A DNA stretch of 64,000 nt from Finegoldia magna ATCC 53516. GTDB lineage: Bacteria > Bacillota > Clostridia > Tissierellales > Peptoniphilaceae. The position numbers and the translations under genes are program-made. Shown one piece after another: positions 34,514 through 42,863 of this stretch. Below the pieces are notes generated by a model that worked only from the letters and a program-made list of their open reading frames with translations, was not told the origin of the DNA and did not search any database. Location of the stretch: contig NZ_CM000955.1 in NCBI RefSeq assembly GCF_000159695.1, forward strand, positions 1,127,473 through 1,191,472, written 5' to 3'. Position 1 is the first letter of the stretch. Each line of letters begins with the position of its first letter.

Positions 34514-36796
34514 TTAGATGTTTTCTGAATTTTTCTCAGTTGTTTCTTTGTTATTTTCTGTAGGAAGATTTTGTTTTTCTTCTGAAGATTCTTTTTTATT
34601 TTCTTCTTTATTTTCTTGTTGTTTTTCTTCTTGCTTTTCTTCTGGTTTTTTATCTTCTACAGGATTTTCGTTTGTTTTCTCACTGTTTTCTTTTTCACCA
34701 ACTGTTTCTTCTGTTTCATTAACTGTTTCTTCTGATTCTTCTTGTTTTTCAAGTTCTTCGTCACTTGGTATTTGAGGAAGTTGTCCTTTGAAGATTATTT
34801 GTCCGTTTTTCTTTTCAAATTGGCTTATGTGGAAACTATTTGTCGTGTCATTTGTGTAAATGTCAACAGTTTCTTGTCCTATTGAGAAGATTCTTGAAGC
34901 ATCGTTTATTTTATAGTGAGATTTTAAGAATTCTATTACTTCTTCGATATTCAAGTCTGATTTGTATGTCAAATCTTCTTGTGGGTTTTGGAACTTGTAT
35001 TTCAATGTTGCGACTACATCTTTTGCTGTGTATCCTTTTAATGCTCCAGATTTTTCCATTTTTACTAAGTCTTTTATGCTTAGTGCATGGTAGTGGTCTC
35101 CATGTAGCCAATAAAATACGTTATCTTGTTTGTCTTCTGTTCCCATGATTGCGATTCCATCAGTCAATTTTCCATATCCTGTCATGTTTCGTAGATTGTC
35201 GTTTAATACGGCTTCGATTCCCTCAACTTTGTTTGGTTTTATGTCGTCGTAGTTGAATACATCTTGATCTCCTACTTCTACATTTCCTACGTCGATGTAG
35301 TCTTTGATATATTCTGCATTTGGATAGTGATCTTTTGGATTGACTCTGACTACTGCGACTTCTTCGTCTCCCCTATACAAATGCCAGTGGTCTTTGTGGT
35401 CTACGATTTTAGTGATGTTTTCTGGCCATTTGAATTCATTGTTGTCTTGTGAATTGTTATGGTCTCCTTCGTAGTTTCCAAAATAAGCATTTGGATAAAG
35501 ATTTTGTGGGTTGGTGTATGTTATTGCTTCGTTTCCGTTGGAGTCGTAAATGTGATAGTGGTCTTCGTGTTTTAAAATTTTTACGATGTCAAATCTGTTA
35601 ATTTCATTTACTGTTCCATCTTTTCCCAAAACTTTGGTTATTTTTAGTTCTTGTATTTTTTGTTCTCTTGTTTTTTCTGTTGGTTGTTCTTTTTTGTCTG
35701 GTTTATTGTTTTGTTGTGTGTCTGTTGGATTTTCAGGCAGATTTTCTTGTGGTGTGTTGTCTTTGTTGTCTTTTCTTGGTTGTTGTGTGTGACTACCTGT
35801 ATATGTTCCAACAGCTACATCTGGATATTTGGAAGATGGATCTTCATAAGTTATGAATTCTTCGCCATTTTTTGTGTAGATGTGCCAATGATCGCCGTGT
35901 TTTAGAATTTTAACTATATTGTGTTTTTTCTTGTTGTCTTCTACTTTTACAAGCTTTTCGTCTTTTATTAGCTTGTCTGAATTTTGTTTAGCGAGAGTTT
36001 TCTTAGAAGATTGTTTTTGTTTTTGTCTATCTTCTTGGATGATTTTTTCAATCATTTGTTTTCTGTTGGCATGAGTTCCAACGTACTGTCCATACTCAGC
36101 GTTTGGATACAAGCTTCGTGGGTCTGTGTATGACACGAATTCATTGCCTTTTGATGTGTAGATGTGATAATGGTCTCCGTGTTTTAAAATTTTGATAACT
36201 CTTTCGTCATTTTTTTCAATTGTTTGTTTTATTTTTTGTTTTTCGTGTGCTATTGTTCTAGCATCCATTCTTTTGTTATTGTGTTTTCTGTGATCACTGT
36301 GACTTCCTACATATGTTCCTACTTTTATGTGTGGAAACATTGCTGATGGGTCTTCGTAAGTTAGATATTCTCCACCATTTCGTAAATAAACATGCCAGTG
36401 ATCGCCGTGTTTTTTGATTGCAACGACATTTTGACCTTTGAGTCTACTTTTACCAACAACGCTGACCATTTCTAAGTTGGATGTGTTTTGTAATTTATTA
36501 GGGTCTTTGTATGTGATTTTTTCCCTGCCGTCTTTGGTAAACACATGCCAATGGTCTCCGTGTTTTACGATTTTTGCGATATCTTCTTTTTTGATTTCTG
36601 AATCTATCAGCACTTCTGTCGTCTTGTCTTTTTTTATTGTAGATTGTTTGTTGCTGTCAGTTGTTTGTTCAACTTTTTTTGTAGACTCGTTTATTTGCTC
36701 TGATTTTTTTTCTGGTTTAGAAAAAAGTGAACAAGAACTTAAAATGGTTGAGCATAAAACCACAACCAATATTATTTTTTTATTACTATTTTTCAT
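34514..36796 (-). CDS. histidine-triad (Pht-like) lipoprotein of the zinc operon
   Basis: A 760-residue lipoprotein (lipobox LSSC). Seven HxxHxH modules of the form KHGDHWHVYxxxG...TYxDP occur near residues 80, 133, 208, 303, 413, 470 and 568, and the C-terminus (~700-760) is a Glu/Lys-rich tail. Streptococcal Pht proteins use the same motif to capture zinc and pass it to AdcA. The position as last gene of znuA-znuC-znuB, 8 nt after znuB, supports a zinc-scavenging role. The start at 36796 follows AGGAG; a frame from 36841 lies inside znuB. There is no LPXTG, so it is membrane-anchored by lipid only. Confidence 0.88.
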   Translation of the reverse strand: MKNSNKKIILVVVLCSTILSSCSLFSKPEKKSEQINESTKKVEQTTDSNKQSTIKKDKTTEVLIDSEIKKEDIAKIVKHGDHWHVFTKDGREKITYKDPNKLQNTSNLEMVSVVGKSRLKGQNVVAIKKHGDHWHVYLRNGGEYLTYEDPSAMFPHIKVGTYVGSHSDHRKHNNKRMDARTIAHEKQKIKQTIEKNDERVIKILKHGDHYHIYTSKGNEFVSYTDPRSLYPNAEYGQYVGTHANRKQMIEKIIQEDRQKQKQSSKKTLAKQNSDKLIKDEKLVKVEDNKKKHNIVKILKHGDHWHIYTKNGEEFITYEDPSSKYPDVAVGTYTGSHTQQPRKDNKDNTPQENLPENPTDTQQNNKPDKKEQPTEKTREQKIQELKITKVLGKDGTVNEINRFDIVKILKHEDHYHIYDSNGNEAITYTNPQNLYPNAYFGNYEGDHNNSQDNNEFKWPENITKIVDHKDHWHLYRGDEEVAVVRVNPKDHYPNAEYIKDYIDVGNVEVGDQDVFNYDDIKPNKVEGIEAVLNDNLRNMTGYGKLTDGIAIMGTEDKQDNVFYWLHGDHYHALSIKDLVKMEKSGALKGYTAKDVVATLKYKFQNPQEDLTYKSDLNIEEVIEFLKSHYKINDASRIFSIGQETVDIYTNDTTNSFHISQFEKKNGQIIFKGQLPQIPSDEELEKQEESEETVNETEETVGEKENSEKTNENPVEDKKPEEKQEEKQQENKEENKKESSEEKQNLPTENNKETTEKNSENI

Positions 36797-36804
36797 TTTT
36801 ACTC

Positions 36805-37596
36805 CTATTTTCTCTTTATTATTAATGAAATTATCAACCAAACGACTGATAACAATACAATTACAGATCCCGGTCTAAGGTTTAATGCATACGATATGAA
36901 AAGCCCCAAATACACGAAAATAACCGAAAATATTATCGATACAATTAGTGTGTTCTTGTAAGTTTTTGTGTATTGCATAGCGCTAATGCTCGGTAATACA
37001 AGTAGTGATGACACTATAAGTGAGCCTATTGTTTTCGCTGAAATAGATATAGCTATTGCCGATAAAAATGTCACGCAAAAATTTATAAATTTTATATTAA
37101 TGCCTAATATGCTAGCGGCTTTCTGATCGAAAATACTTAAGTATAAACTCTTATACAATAGACTATAAGATATCAAAACAAAAGCTGACACGGCTATTAC
37201 CAAGTAAAATTCTTCATCACTTATCGTTACAATTGATCCAAACAAATAAGATGAGATGCTGTTGGTGTTTTTGACCATTGATGAAAATATTCCTGCAAGA
37301 CCAATGGATGCTGCAAGTATTATAACCGTTGATATTTCCTGATATGATTTCAACCTATTTCTGATAATTTCTATAGAAAGTCCTGCAAAAACACACGCGA
37401 TGATTGCTGCCAACAGTGGATTGAAACCCAATGCAAGTCCAATAGTTAGTCCTGCAAGTGATGAATGAGAAAGTGTATCTCCAATCATCGATAGCCTTTT
37501 TAATAGAACGACCTGTCCCATACAAGGAAGTATTATTGCAATCAACCCTCCAACGATGAATGCTCGTTGCATAAATTCGTATTCAAATATATCCAT
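36805..37596 (-). CDS. znuB: zinc ABC transporter permease
   Basis: 263 residues, ABC-3 family permease with about eight membrane segments. Conserved regions are MGQVVLLKRLSMIGDTLSHSSLAG near the N-terminus and the DQKAASILGI cytoplasmic loop. It is located between the ATPase and the histidine-triad lipoprotein. Zn rather than Mn is inferred from the operon partner and the regulatory palindrome. Confidence 0.9.
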   Translation of the reverse strand: MDIFEYEFMQRAFIVGGLIAIILPCMGQVVLLKRLSMIGDTLSHSSLAGLTIGLALGFNPLLAAIIACVFAGLSIEIIRNRLKSYQEISTVIILAASIGLAGIFSSMVKNTNSISSYLFGSIVTISDEEFYLVIAVSAFVLISYSLLYKSLYLSIFDQKAASILGINIKFINFCVTFLSAIAISISAKTIGSLIVSSLLVLPSISAMQYTKTYKNTLIVSIIFSVIFVYLGLFISYALNLRPGSVIVLLSVVWLIISLIIKRK

Positions 37597-37603
37597 ATTC
37601 TCC

Positions 37604-38266
37604 TCACAGACTAATCTCGTTATTATTAATTATCATTGACTTTTTATCTTTGATTTTAATAGCATAATCAATGTATTTTTTCGCCAAATCAAGCTGATGA
37701 GTTATCACGACAACAGTTTTGTTTTGATTTTTGAGAGTTGACAAATTCTGGAAAAATTCATCTGCAAACTTCTTGTCTATACCACTTGTAGGCTCGTCCA
37801 AGAAAATAATCTTCGCATCTTTTATAAGTGCTAGTACAATTCCAAGCCTTTGAAGTTGTCCACCAGACAATTCATCCAATGCTTTTTTCCTGTGTTCAAA
37901 AAGTCCCACTTGTTTTAAATATATACTTGCATCAGTCTTTTTCTTCAAAAAAGACAAATGAATCTTCACAGCTTCCTCAATCGTAGTAGGAAAATTCCTA
38001 TACGATAAAACAGAATTTTGGGAAATATACGCCAAATCTCTAAAATGATTATCCTCTTTTATATCTGTACCAAAAAGTTTTATCTCTCCATCGTAGTTGT
38101 TGAGATTGTGCAAAATAAGATTCATCAAAGTAGACTTACCAGCGCCATTCTCACCAACTATTGCGACAAAATCTCCTTCTTTTACGGAAAAATTCACATT
38201 ATCTAAAATCAGATTTTTGTCGTAAGCAAAAGATAAATCACTGACAGAAATTACATCACTACTCAT
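37604..38266 (-). CDS. znuC: zinc ABC transporter ATP-binding protein
   Basis: 220 residues. Walker A GENGAGKST, signature LSGGQLQRLG, Walker B IIFLDEPTSGID and switch His in VVITHQLDLA. The start is taken at the ATG inside the znuA stop region (ATGAGTAG overlap); an upstream in-frame ATG at 38281 lies within znuA. Drives uptake through ZnuB. Confidence 0.92.
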   Translation of the reverse strand: MSSDVISVSDLSFAYDKNLILDNVNFSVKEGDFVAIVGENGAGKSTLMNLILHNLNNYDGEIKLFGTDIKEDNHFRDLAYISQNSVLSYRNFPTTIEEAVKIHLSFLKKKTDASIYLKQVGLFEHRKKALDELSGGQLQRLGIVLALIKDAKIIFLDEPTSGIDKKFADEFFQNLSTLKNQNKTVVVITHQLDLAKKYIDYAIKIKDKKSMIINNNEISL

Positions 38267-39203
38267 TAAAAGCTTCCACAAGTGATTTTAGATTTTCTTC
38301 CATAAGCTTCAAATATCCCTTGGCAACTTGATTTTCATCGAGATTTTCCATAGTGTACAAAGTAGATGTTTTCGTGTTAGTATTTTTTGCCAAAGTCTCT
38401 GCAACTTTTGGTGTAGCCTTTCCTTCAAAAAATATTGTAGAAATATGCTTATCCTTCACAAAATCAGCTATAGTTTTGAGTTGTTTCGCAGTAGGTTCAT
38501 CCTCTGGAGAAATACCAGTCACAGCAACTTGTTTCAAACCATAATCGTCCGCCAGATAATTAAACGCCGCATGAGAAACCACGAAATACTTATCCTTGCT
38601 CTTCACATTAGAAAGTTCCTGTTCGAATTTTTTATCCAACAAATCAAATTTGGCTGTAGATTCTTCCAAATTTTTCTTATAGAAATTTTCGTTTTCTGGA
38701 TCAATCGAAGACACCTTCTCATAAATAGTATTCAACATTTTTTTAGCGTTCTTTACAGAAAGCCAAGTGTGAGGATTGATAGCAGTCATATCAGAACCCT
38801 CACTTGAAGAATCCAACAAAGTTAGCCCCTTAGACAAATCCAAAAACTTTCCATCATCTTTCATAGATTTCTTCAAATCATCCACGAAAGACTCCATTCC
38901 TGCGCCATTGTAAACAACCAAATCACCCTTTAAAATATCCTTCATATTATCTGAAGTAAGTTCAAAAGAGTGCGGTTCTTCGTTCGTCTTGATAATAGTC
39001 TTGACATCCATCTTGTCTTGGACAATCATCTTAGTCAAATCTGCAACAGGAAAAAACGTCGCATAAATTGTCTTCTTTCCGTTAGTTTTTGTCGTATCTT
39101 CTTGTTTTGTGTCTTGGGTTTTTGAATCTTGTTTGCTACAAGCAGTCACAAAAACCAGAGCTAGCGCCAAAACCAATAATAATTTTCTAAAATTTTTAAT
39201 CAT
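38259..39203 (-). CDS. znuA: zinc-binding lipoprotein (ZnuA/AdcA type)
   Basis: 314-residue cluster A-I solute-binding lipoprotein (lipobox VTAC). Metal ligands are visible in NEEPHSFELT, NPHTWLSVKN, VVSHAAFNYLADDYG and a downstream Glu/Asp near FFEGKATPK. No long His-rich loop between the first two ligands is present, unlike many ZnuA proteins, so the Pht-like protein may substitute for it. GAGGAGG precedes the ATG; an upstream in-frame ATG at 39251 would overlap the promoter box. First gene of the operon. Confidence 0.9.
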   Translation of the reverse strand: MIKNFRKLLLVLALALVFVTACSKQDSKTQDTKQEDTTKTNGKKTIYATFFPVADLTKMIVQDKMDVKTIIKTNEEPHSFELTSDNMKDILKGDLVVYNGAGMESFVDDLKKSMKDDGKFLDLSKGLTLLDSSSEGSDMTAINPHTWLSVKNAKKMLNTIYEKVSSIDPENENFYKKNLEESTAKFDLLDKKFEQELSNVKSKDKYFVVSHAAFNYLADDYGLKQVAVTGISPEDEPTAKQLKTIADFVKDKHISTIFFEGKATPKVAETLAKNTNTKTSTLYTMENLDENQVAKGYLKLMEENLKSLVEAFNE

Positions 39204-39218
39204 TAATTCCTCCTCAAA

Positions 39219-39270
39219 TGCAAATGATTTGCAACAATCATTATAATACACTAATTAATAATGATTCGCA
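39219..39270 (-). promoter_or_regulatory. Zur/Fur-family boxes and promoter of the zinc operon
   Basis: A perfect 7-1-7 palindrome TGCAAATGATTTGCA (39219-39233) lies between the -10 box TATAAT (minus strand, 39245-39240) and the znuA ribosome binding site. An imperfect second copy TAATAATGATTCGCA (39256-39270) lies upstream of the -10. The 7-1-7 layout is that of Fur, Zur and PerR boxes in Firmicutes; Zur is the logical regulator of a zinc importer. Confidence 0.7.
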
Positions 39271-39421
39271 ACTATTTTTTCAAATTTTTTTTATTTTTTT
39301 TAAAATTTCTTTAAATTTTCTTTAATTTTTTTAGATTTCACACAAATTACACACAAAAAAACGGCAAATCTCGTGTGATATGTACCCTCTTTACTGGACA
39401 TCCAGTAAGGAGGGTATTTTT

Positions 39422-39988
39422 ATGAAATATAGTTATGAATTTAAAAGAGAATGTGTGCAGTTGTATAGAGAAGGTAAATGGCCTAATACACCTGAAGGAG
39501 TTAAAGAAAAGAGATTTCATGACACAATTAAAGAATGGTTTAAGTTAGAAGAAAAGCATGGTCCAGAAATTTTAAAACATGGAAATAATATCGAGTGGAC
39601 AACTGATGAAAAGCTAGAAGTGGTCAGCAAAGTATTAGCTGGAAACACAATAGGTTCTGTAGCAATTGAAATCGGAATTAATCGTGGACAACTTTATTCA
39701 TGGGTTAACAAGTATAAAAATTATGGATATAATGGTCTTGTAAATAGAAAGAGAGGTTGTAAATCTAAAAATACAAGCATGAAAAAGAAAAATATCCATA
39801 AGCCAAGGAAACTTAATGAATCTGAAAGAGAAGAGCTCATAAGACTTAGAGCGGAAAATGAATATATAAAAGCAGAAAACGAAATAATAAAAAAAGAGAT
39901 CGCCTTGAGAGAAGAACGTTACGCTGCGCAACTCAAGGCGAAAAAGCAGCGATTGTCAAAGAACTTAAAGAAAAAGGATACAGACTAA
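39422..39988 (+). CDS. IS3-family transposase OrfA, copy 2
   Basis: 188 residues, identical to the OrfA at 5066-5632, with the same hairpin-buried AAGGAGG site and slippery A7 at 39889-39895. Intact and probably functional. Confidence 0.93.
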   Translation: MKYSYEFKRECVQLYREGKWPNTPEGVKEKRFHDTIKEWFKLEEKHGPEILKHGNNIEWTTDEKLEVVSKVLAGNTIGSVAIEIGINRGQLYSWVNKYKNYGYNGLVNRKRGCKSKNTSMKKKNIHKPRKLNESEREELIRLRAENEYIKAENEIIKKEIALREERYAAQLKAKKQRLSKNLKKKDTD

Positions 39989-40011
39989 ACTATCTTTTAA
40001 TAGCGATTGAT

Positions 40012-40806
40012 TTGCCAAAATCAACATACTACTTTGAACTGAATAAAGTGGATAAGATAAAAGTTAAGAATCGCCCTATCGCAGATAAAATAACCGAAAT
40101 ATTTAACTTGCACAAAGGAAGATATGGTGTAAGAAGAGTGTATATGGAGTTAATAAATCAAGGGTATGTAATAAATCATAAAAAAGTTCAAAAGATCATG
40201 CATGAGCTAAAACTATTTGGGAAAAGGTCTAAAGAGAAATATCACTCATATAAGGGAAAGATAGGTAAAGTTGCAGATAATATCATCAATAGAGAGTTCA
40301 AAGCAGACAGACCTTTACAAAAATGGACCACGGATGTATCTGAATTTAAATTTTCTTGGGGTAAATGCTACATATCTCCAATACTTGATATGTATAGCAA
40401 TGAGATTATCTCATATGACTTATCTCTAAGTCCTAATTTAAAACAAATATCGAATATGTTAAGAAAAGCATTTAGCAAATTTCCAAAATTAAATAACTTG
40501 ATACTACACTCAGATCAAGGTTGGCAATACCAACATAAATATTATGTTAATGAACTAAAAAAACATGGTATAAGACAATCAATGTCAAGAAAAGGGAATT
40601 GTTACGATAATTCTATTATGGAAACATTCTTTGGAAGATTAAAAAATGAAGTTTATTATGGCTGTGAAAAGAGCTATAGCTCCTATGAAGAATTTTCTAA
40701 AGCAATAGAAGAATACATCTATTATTACAATAACGAAAGAATTCAATCAAAAACAAAATGGATGCCACCTACAAAATATAGGTTAGCATCCACTACAACT
40801 AATTAA
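40012..40806 (+). CDS. IS3-family transposase OrfB, copy 2
   Basis: Identical in sequence to the OrfB at 5656-6450, with the complete DDE set (WTTDVSEF, LHSDQGWQY, NSIMETFFGRLKNE). The frame is open upstream of the nominal TTG start, as expected for expression as an OrfAB frameshift fusion. Confidence 0.93.
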   Translation: MPKSTYYFELNKVDKIKVKNRPIADKITEIFNLHKGRYGVRRVYMELINQGYVINHKKVQKIMHELKLFGKRSKEKYHSYKGKIGKVADNIINREFKADRPLQKWTTDVSEFKFSWGKCYISPILDMYSNEIISYDLSLSPNLKQISNMLRKAFSKFPKLNNLILHSDQGWQYQHKYYVNELKKHGIRQSMSRKGNCYDNSIMETFFGRLKNEVYYGCEKSYSSYEEFSKAIEEYIYYYNNERIQSKTKWMPPTKYRLASTTTN

Positions 40807-40898
40807 TTAAATATTGTGTCCAGTTTTATGGGTACACATCAGTGTGAGACTTACCGTTTCGTTAGAAAAATTTTAGGAAATGATATATGAAATTAAGG

Positions 40899-41045
40899 TT
40901 ATCTGTTTAAGTTAGTGAGGATGGCGTTAAGCTTTTCAATGGAGATTTTGATGTCTTCTAATCTGGATTCAACTCTGATTAGAAGAAATGCTGTCACTGA
41001 AATGGGAAAGCCGACGTTACCGACAAAACTTAAGAATTCGTCCAT
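40899..41045 (-). CDS. YvrJ-family small membrane protein
   Basis: A 48-residue protein starting MDEFLSFVGNVGFPISVTAF, with one membrane segment followed by an amphipathic charged helix (RVESRLEDIKISIEKL). This matches the YvrJ family (PF12841). AAGGAT lies 6 nt before the ATG. YvrJ genes usually follow DUF1659 and DUF2922 genes; here the DUF2922 gene is now separated from it by the IS256-family element, so YvrJ probably lost its original promoter. Too short for most gene finders and antisense to a spurious plus-strand frame. Confidence 0.8.
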   Translation of the reverse strand: MDEFLSFVGNVGFPISVTAFLLIRVESRLEDIKISIEKLNAILTNLNR

Positions 41046-41113
41046 GTGTTATCCTTATTGTATATTCATTGGTTTCTTGTCTACAGTGAGACTGTGAAAT
41101 AGTTTGTGTATAG

Positions 41114-41146
41114 AATCCTCCTGATATAATAGTAATCAGGAGGATT
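41114..41146 (+). promoter_or_regulatory. hairpin burying the IS256 transposase ribosome binding site, with -10 box in loop
   Basis: Perfect 12-bp stem AATCCTCCTGAT / ATCAGGAGGATT (41114-41125 / 41135-41146) with a 9-nt loop. The 3' arm is the Shine-Dalgarno of the transposase. The candidate -10 TATAAT (41125-41130) lies at the loop, so transcripts started by it would lack the 5' arm and be translatable, whereas read-through RNA would be masked. Confidence 0.7.
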
Positions 41147-41151
41147 TTAAA

Positions 41152-42366
41152 ATGCCAAGAAAAAGACCAGAAACTAGACTCAACAAAATATCCAAGATGT
41201 TAATTGAAGAATATCAACCAGAAACAGTACAAGATTTACAAGAAGCTTTGAAAGATCTTCTAGGAGACACAATGGAACAAATGTTAAAAGCAGAGTTAGA
41301 TGAACATCTAGATTATGAATATGGTGAAAAACCACTGTCATTAAACACAAGAAATGGATCAAGTAAAAAAACAGTTAAATCATCATACGGAAACATAGAC
41401 CTAAACATCCCACGAGACAGAGAAGGATCCTTTGAGCCACAAGCATTGAAAAAATATCAAAAAGACATATCAAACATAGAAAACCAAATAATATCTATGT
41501 ATGCAAAAGGAATGACAACAAGAGACATATCAACACACATAAAAGAAATCTATGGATTTGGAATATCAGAATCCATGGTAAGCAAAATAACAAATAAAAT
41601 ACTACCAACTATTGAAGAATGGCAAAATAGACCATTAGAAAAAGTATATCCATTTGTATTTTTAGATGCAATACACTATCATGTAAGAGAAAATAACATA
41701 GTAGTAAAAAAAGCAGTATATATAGCACTAGGATACAATACAGAAGGATACAAAGAAATACTTGGAATGTGGGTAGGAGAAAATGAATCAAGTAAATACT
41801 GGCTATTGGTATTAAATCAATTAAAAGAACGAGGATTAGAAGATATATTAATAGTCTCAACAGATAATTTATCAGGATTTAGCCAAGCAATAGAAAGTGT
41901 ATATCCAAAAACAGAAATTCAAAAATGCATAATTCATCAAATAAGAAATTCAACAAAATTCGTATCATATAGAGATATAAAAGAGCTAATGAAAGACTTA
42001 AAAACAGTATACAAAGCATCAACAGAAGAACTAGCACTAAGTAATCTAGATATATTTGAAGAAAAATGGGGCAAAAAATACCCAATGTGTGTAAATTCAT
42101 GGAGAAATAACTGGGCTGAATTATCAACATATTTCAAATATCCAGAAGGAATAAGAAAACTAATATATACAACAAATAGCATAGAAAACTTTAATAGACA
42201 ACTTAGAAAAGTAACAAAAAACAAAACAATATTTCCAAGTGACTACGCCCTACAAAAAAGCTTGTATCTAGCGATGGTAGATGCTTCAAGTAAATGGACG
42301 AGTAGAATAAGAGGATGGGATCAAATATTGTCACAACTATCAATATTTTTTGAAGGCAGAATCTAA
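41152..42366 (+). CDS. IS256-family (mutator type) transposase
   Basis: 404 residues, full family length. DDE-type catalytic residues: first Asp in VFLDAIHYHV, second in IVSTDNLSGFSQA, Glu in YTTNSIENFNRQLRK, with the C-x2-H motif KCIIHQIRNS between the second and third. The N-terminal helix-turn-helix is around MYAKGMTTRDISTHIKEIYG. GGAGGA lies in the hairpin just upstream. Confidence 0.95.
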   Translation: MPRKRPETRLNKISKMLIEEYQPETVQDLQEALKDLLGDTMEQMLKAELDEHLDYEYGEKPLSLNTRNGSSKKTVKSSYGNIDLNIPRDREGSFEPQALKKYQKDISNIENQIISMYAKGMTTRDISTHIKEIYGFGISESMVSKITNKILPTIEEWQNRPLEKVYPFVFLDAIHYHVRENNIVVKKAVYIALGYNTEGYKEILGMWVGENESSKYWLLVLNQLKERGLEDILIVSTDNLSGFSQAIESVYPKTEIQKCIIHQIRNSTKFVSYRDIKELMKDLKTVYKASTEELALSNLDIFEEKWGKKYPMCVNSWRNNWAELSTYFKYPEGIRKLIYTTNSIENFNRQLRKVTKNKTIFPSDYALQKSLYLAMVDASSKWTSRIRGWDQILSQLSIFFEGRI

Positions 42367-42658
42367 ATTTTGCCATAAAGATAATAAAAAATTTGAATCA
42401 TTCAATCAAGAGTAAAGGTATAGCCCTGGTCTGACGACCAGCTCTTGACAGAAATCTTCAAATTTTTAAGAAATACAATTAGGCAAAAAGGGAGATTTTT
42501 AGAAAAATCTTGACCTTTTAGTTTAATTGTGCCAAAATTAGGTTACAAATATCTGAACTTTCAGATTTTAGTAATAAAAGTATATTTTTTAAAAATCAAA
42601 AAAATATCAGCTCACAACCTATCAGGAGGAGCTGATACACAAAACTTTTCACATACCC
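42367..42658 (+). other. structured non-coding 3' region of the IS256 element
   Basis: 292 bp without a reading frame. Three stem-loops: CTGGTC-TGAC-GACCAG (42426-42441) enclosed by TCAAGAG / CTCTTGA (42406-42412 / 42442-42448); AGATTTTT / AAAAATCT (42493-42510); and TATCAGCTC / GAGCTGATA (42605-42613 / 42629-42637) near the right end. They may terminate transcription or shield the element; the function is unknown. Confidence 0.55.
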
Positions 42659-42852
42659 TCTACAGTTACTATATCTGCTGAGATTTTCTTGTTGTAGACG
42701 GCTGTTTTGCCAGTGAATACTTCTGTTTGTATGATTTGATCCATTGCATTTTTAATTTGTTCATCAGTTTTTGCACGATCATAGTTGGTTAAGTTGATAG
42801 TCATTGTTTCATTTGAATCATTGCCTATTTTGATTTGTAAATATTCTTGCAT
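42649..42852 (-). CDS. DUF2922 protein, C-terminus altered by IS256 insertion
   Basis: 67 residues: MQEYLQIKIG, a two-strand region and a helix with DEQIKNAMDQII. The last codons (EGM) and the stop lie inside the IS right end. Joining across the element with one TCTACAGT copy restores VTVDKKPMNIQ followed by a stop, AAGGAT and the YvrJ start, so the original protein was about 8 residues longer. AGGAGG precedes the ATG. The function of DUF2922 is unknown; it is regularly linked to DUF1659 and YvrJ. Confidence 0.85.
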   Translation of the reverse strand: MQEYLQIKIGNDSNETMTINLTNYDRAKTDEQIKNAMDQIIQTEVFTGKTAVYNKKISADIVTVEGM

Positions 42853-42863
42853 TTAAATACCTC

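Larger units (their letters stand above)
39376..40841 (+). mobile_element. IS3-family (IS150-group) insertion sequence, copy 2
   Basis: Same 1466-bp length, ends, orientation and encoded proteins as copy 1, flanked by its own 3-bp target duplication GTG (39373-39375 and 40842-40844). It sits upstream of the zinc operon and downstream of the YvrJ gene. The hairpin (39383-39416) and frameshift signal (39889-39940) are conserved. Confidence 0.96.
41088..42658 (+). mobile_element. IS256-family insertion sequence
   Basis: 1571 bp with imperfect ~24-bp terminal inverted repeats (left GAGACTGTGAAATAG..., right end reverse complement GGGTATGTGAAAAG..., about 19 of 24 matching), flanked by the 8-bp target duplication TCTACAGT (41080-41087 and 42659-42666). 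It carries one intact transposase and about 290 bp of structured non-coding sequence at its 3' end. It inserted into the end of a DUF2922 gene. Confidence 0.93.

Noticed and set aside
5020-40841. Composite transposon formed by the two IS3 copies
   Set aside because: Each copy has its own 3-bp target duplication (TAA, GTG), so they inserted independently.
40915-41097. 60-residue plus-strand frame between the two IS elements
   Set aside because: It is the antisense shadow of the YvrJ-family gene on the minus strand, which has a ribosome binding site and family-like sequence.
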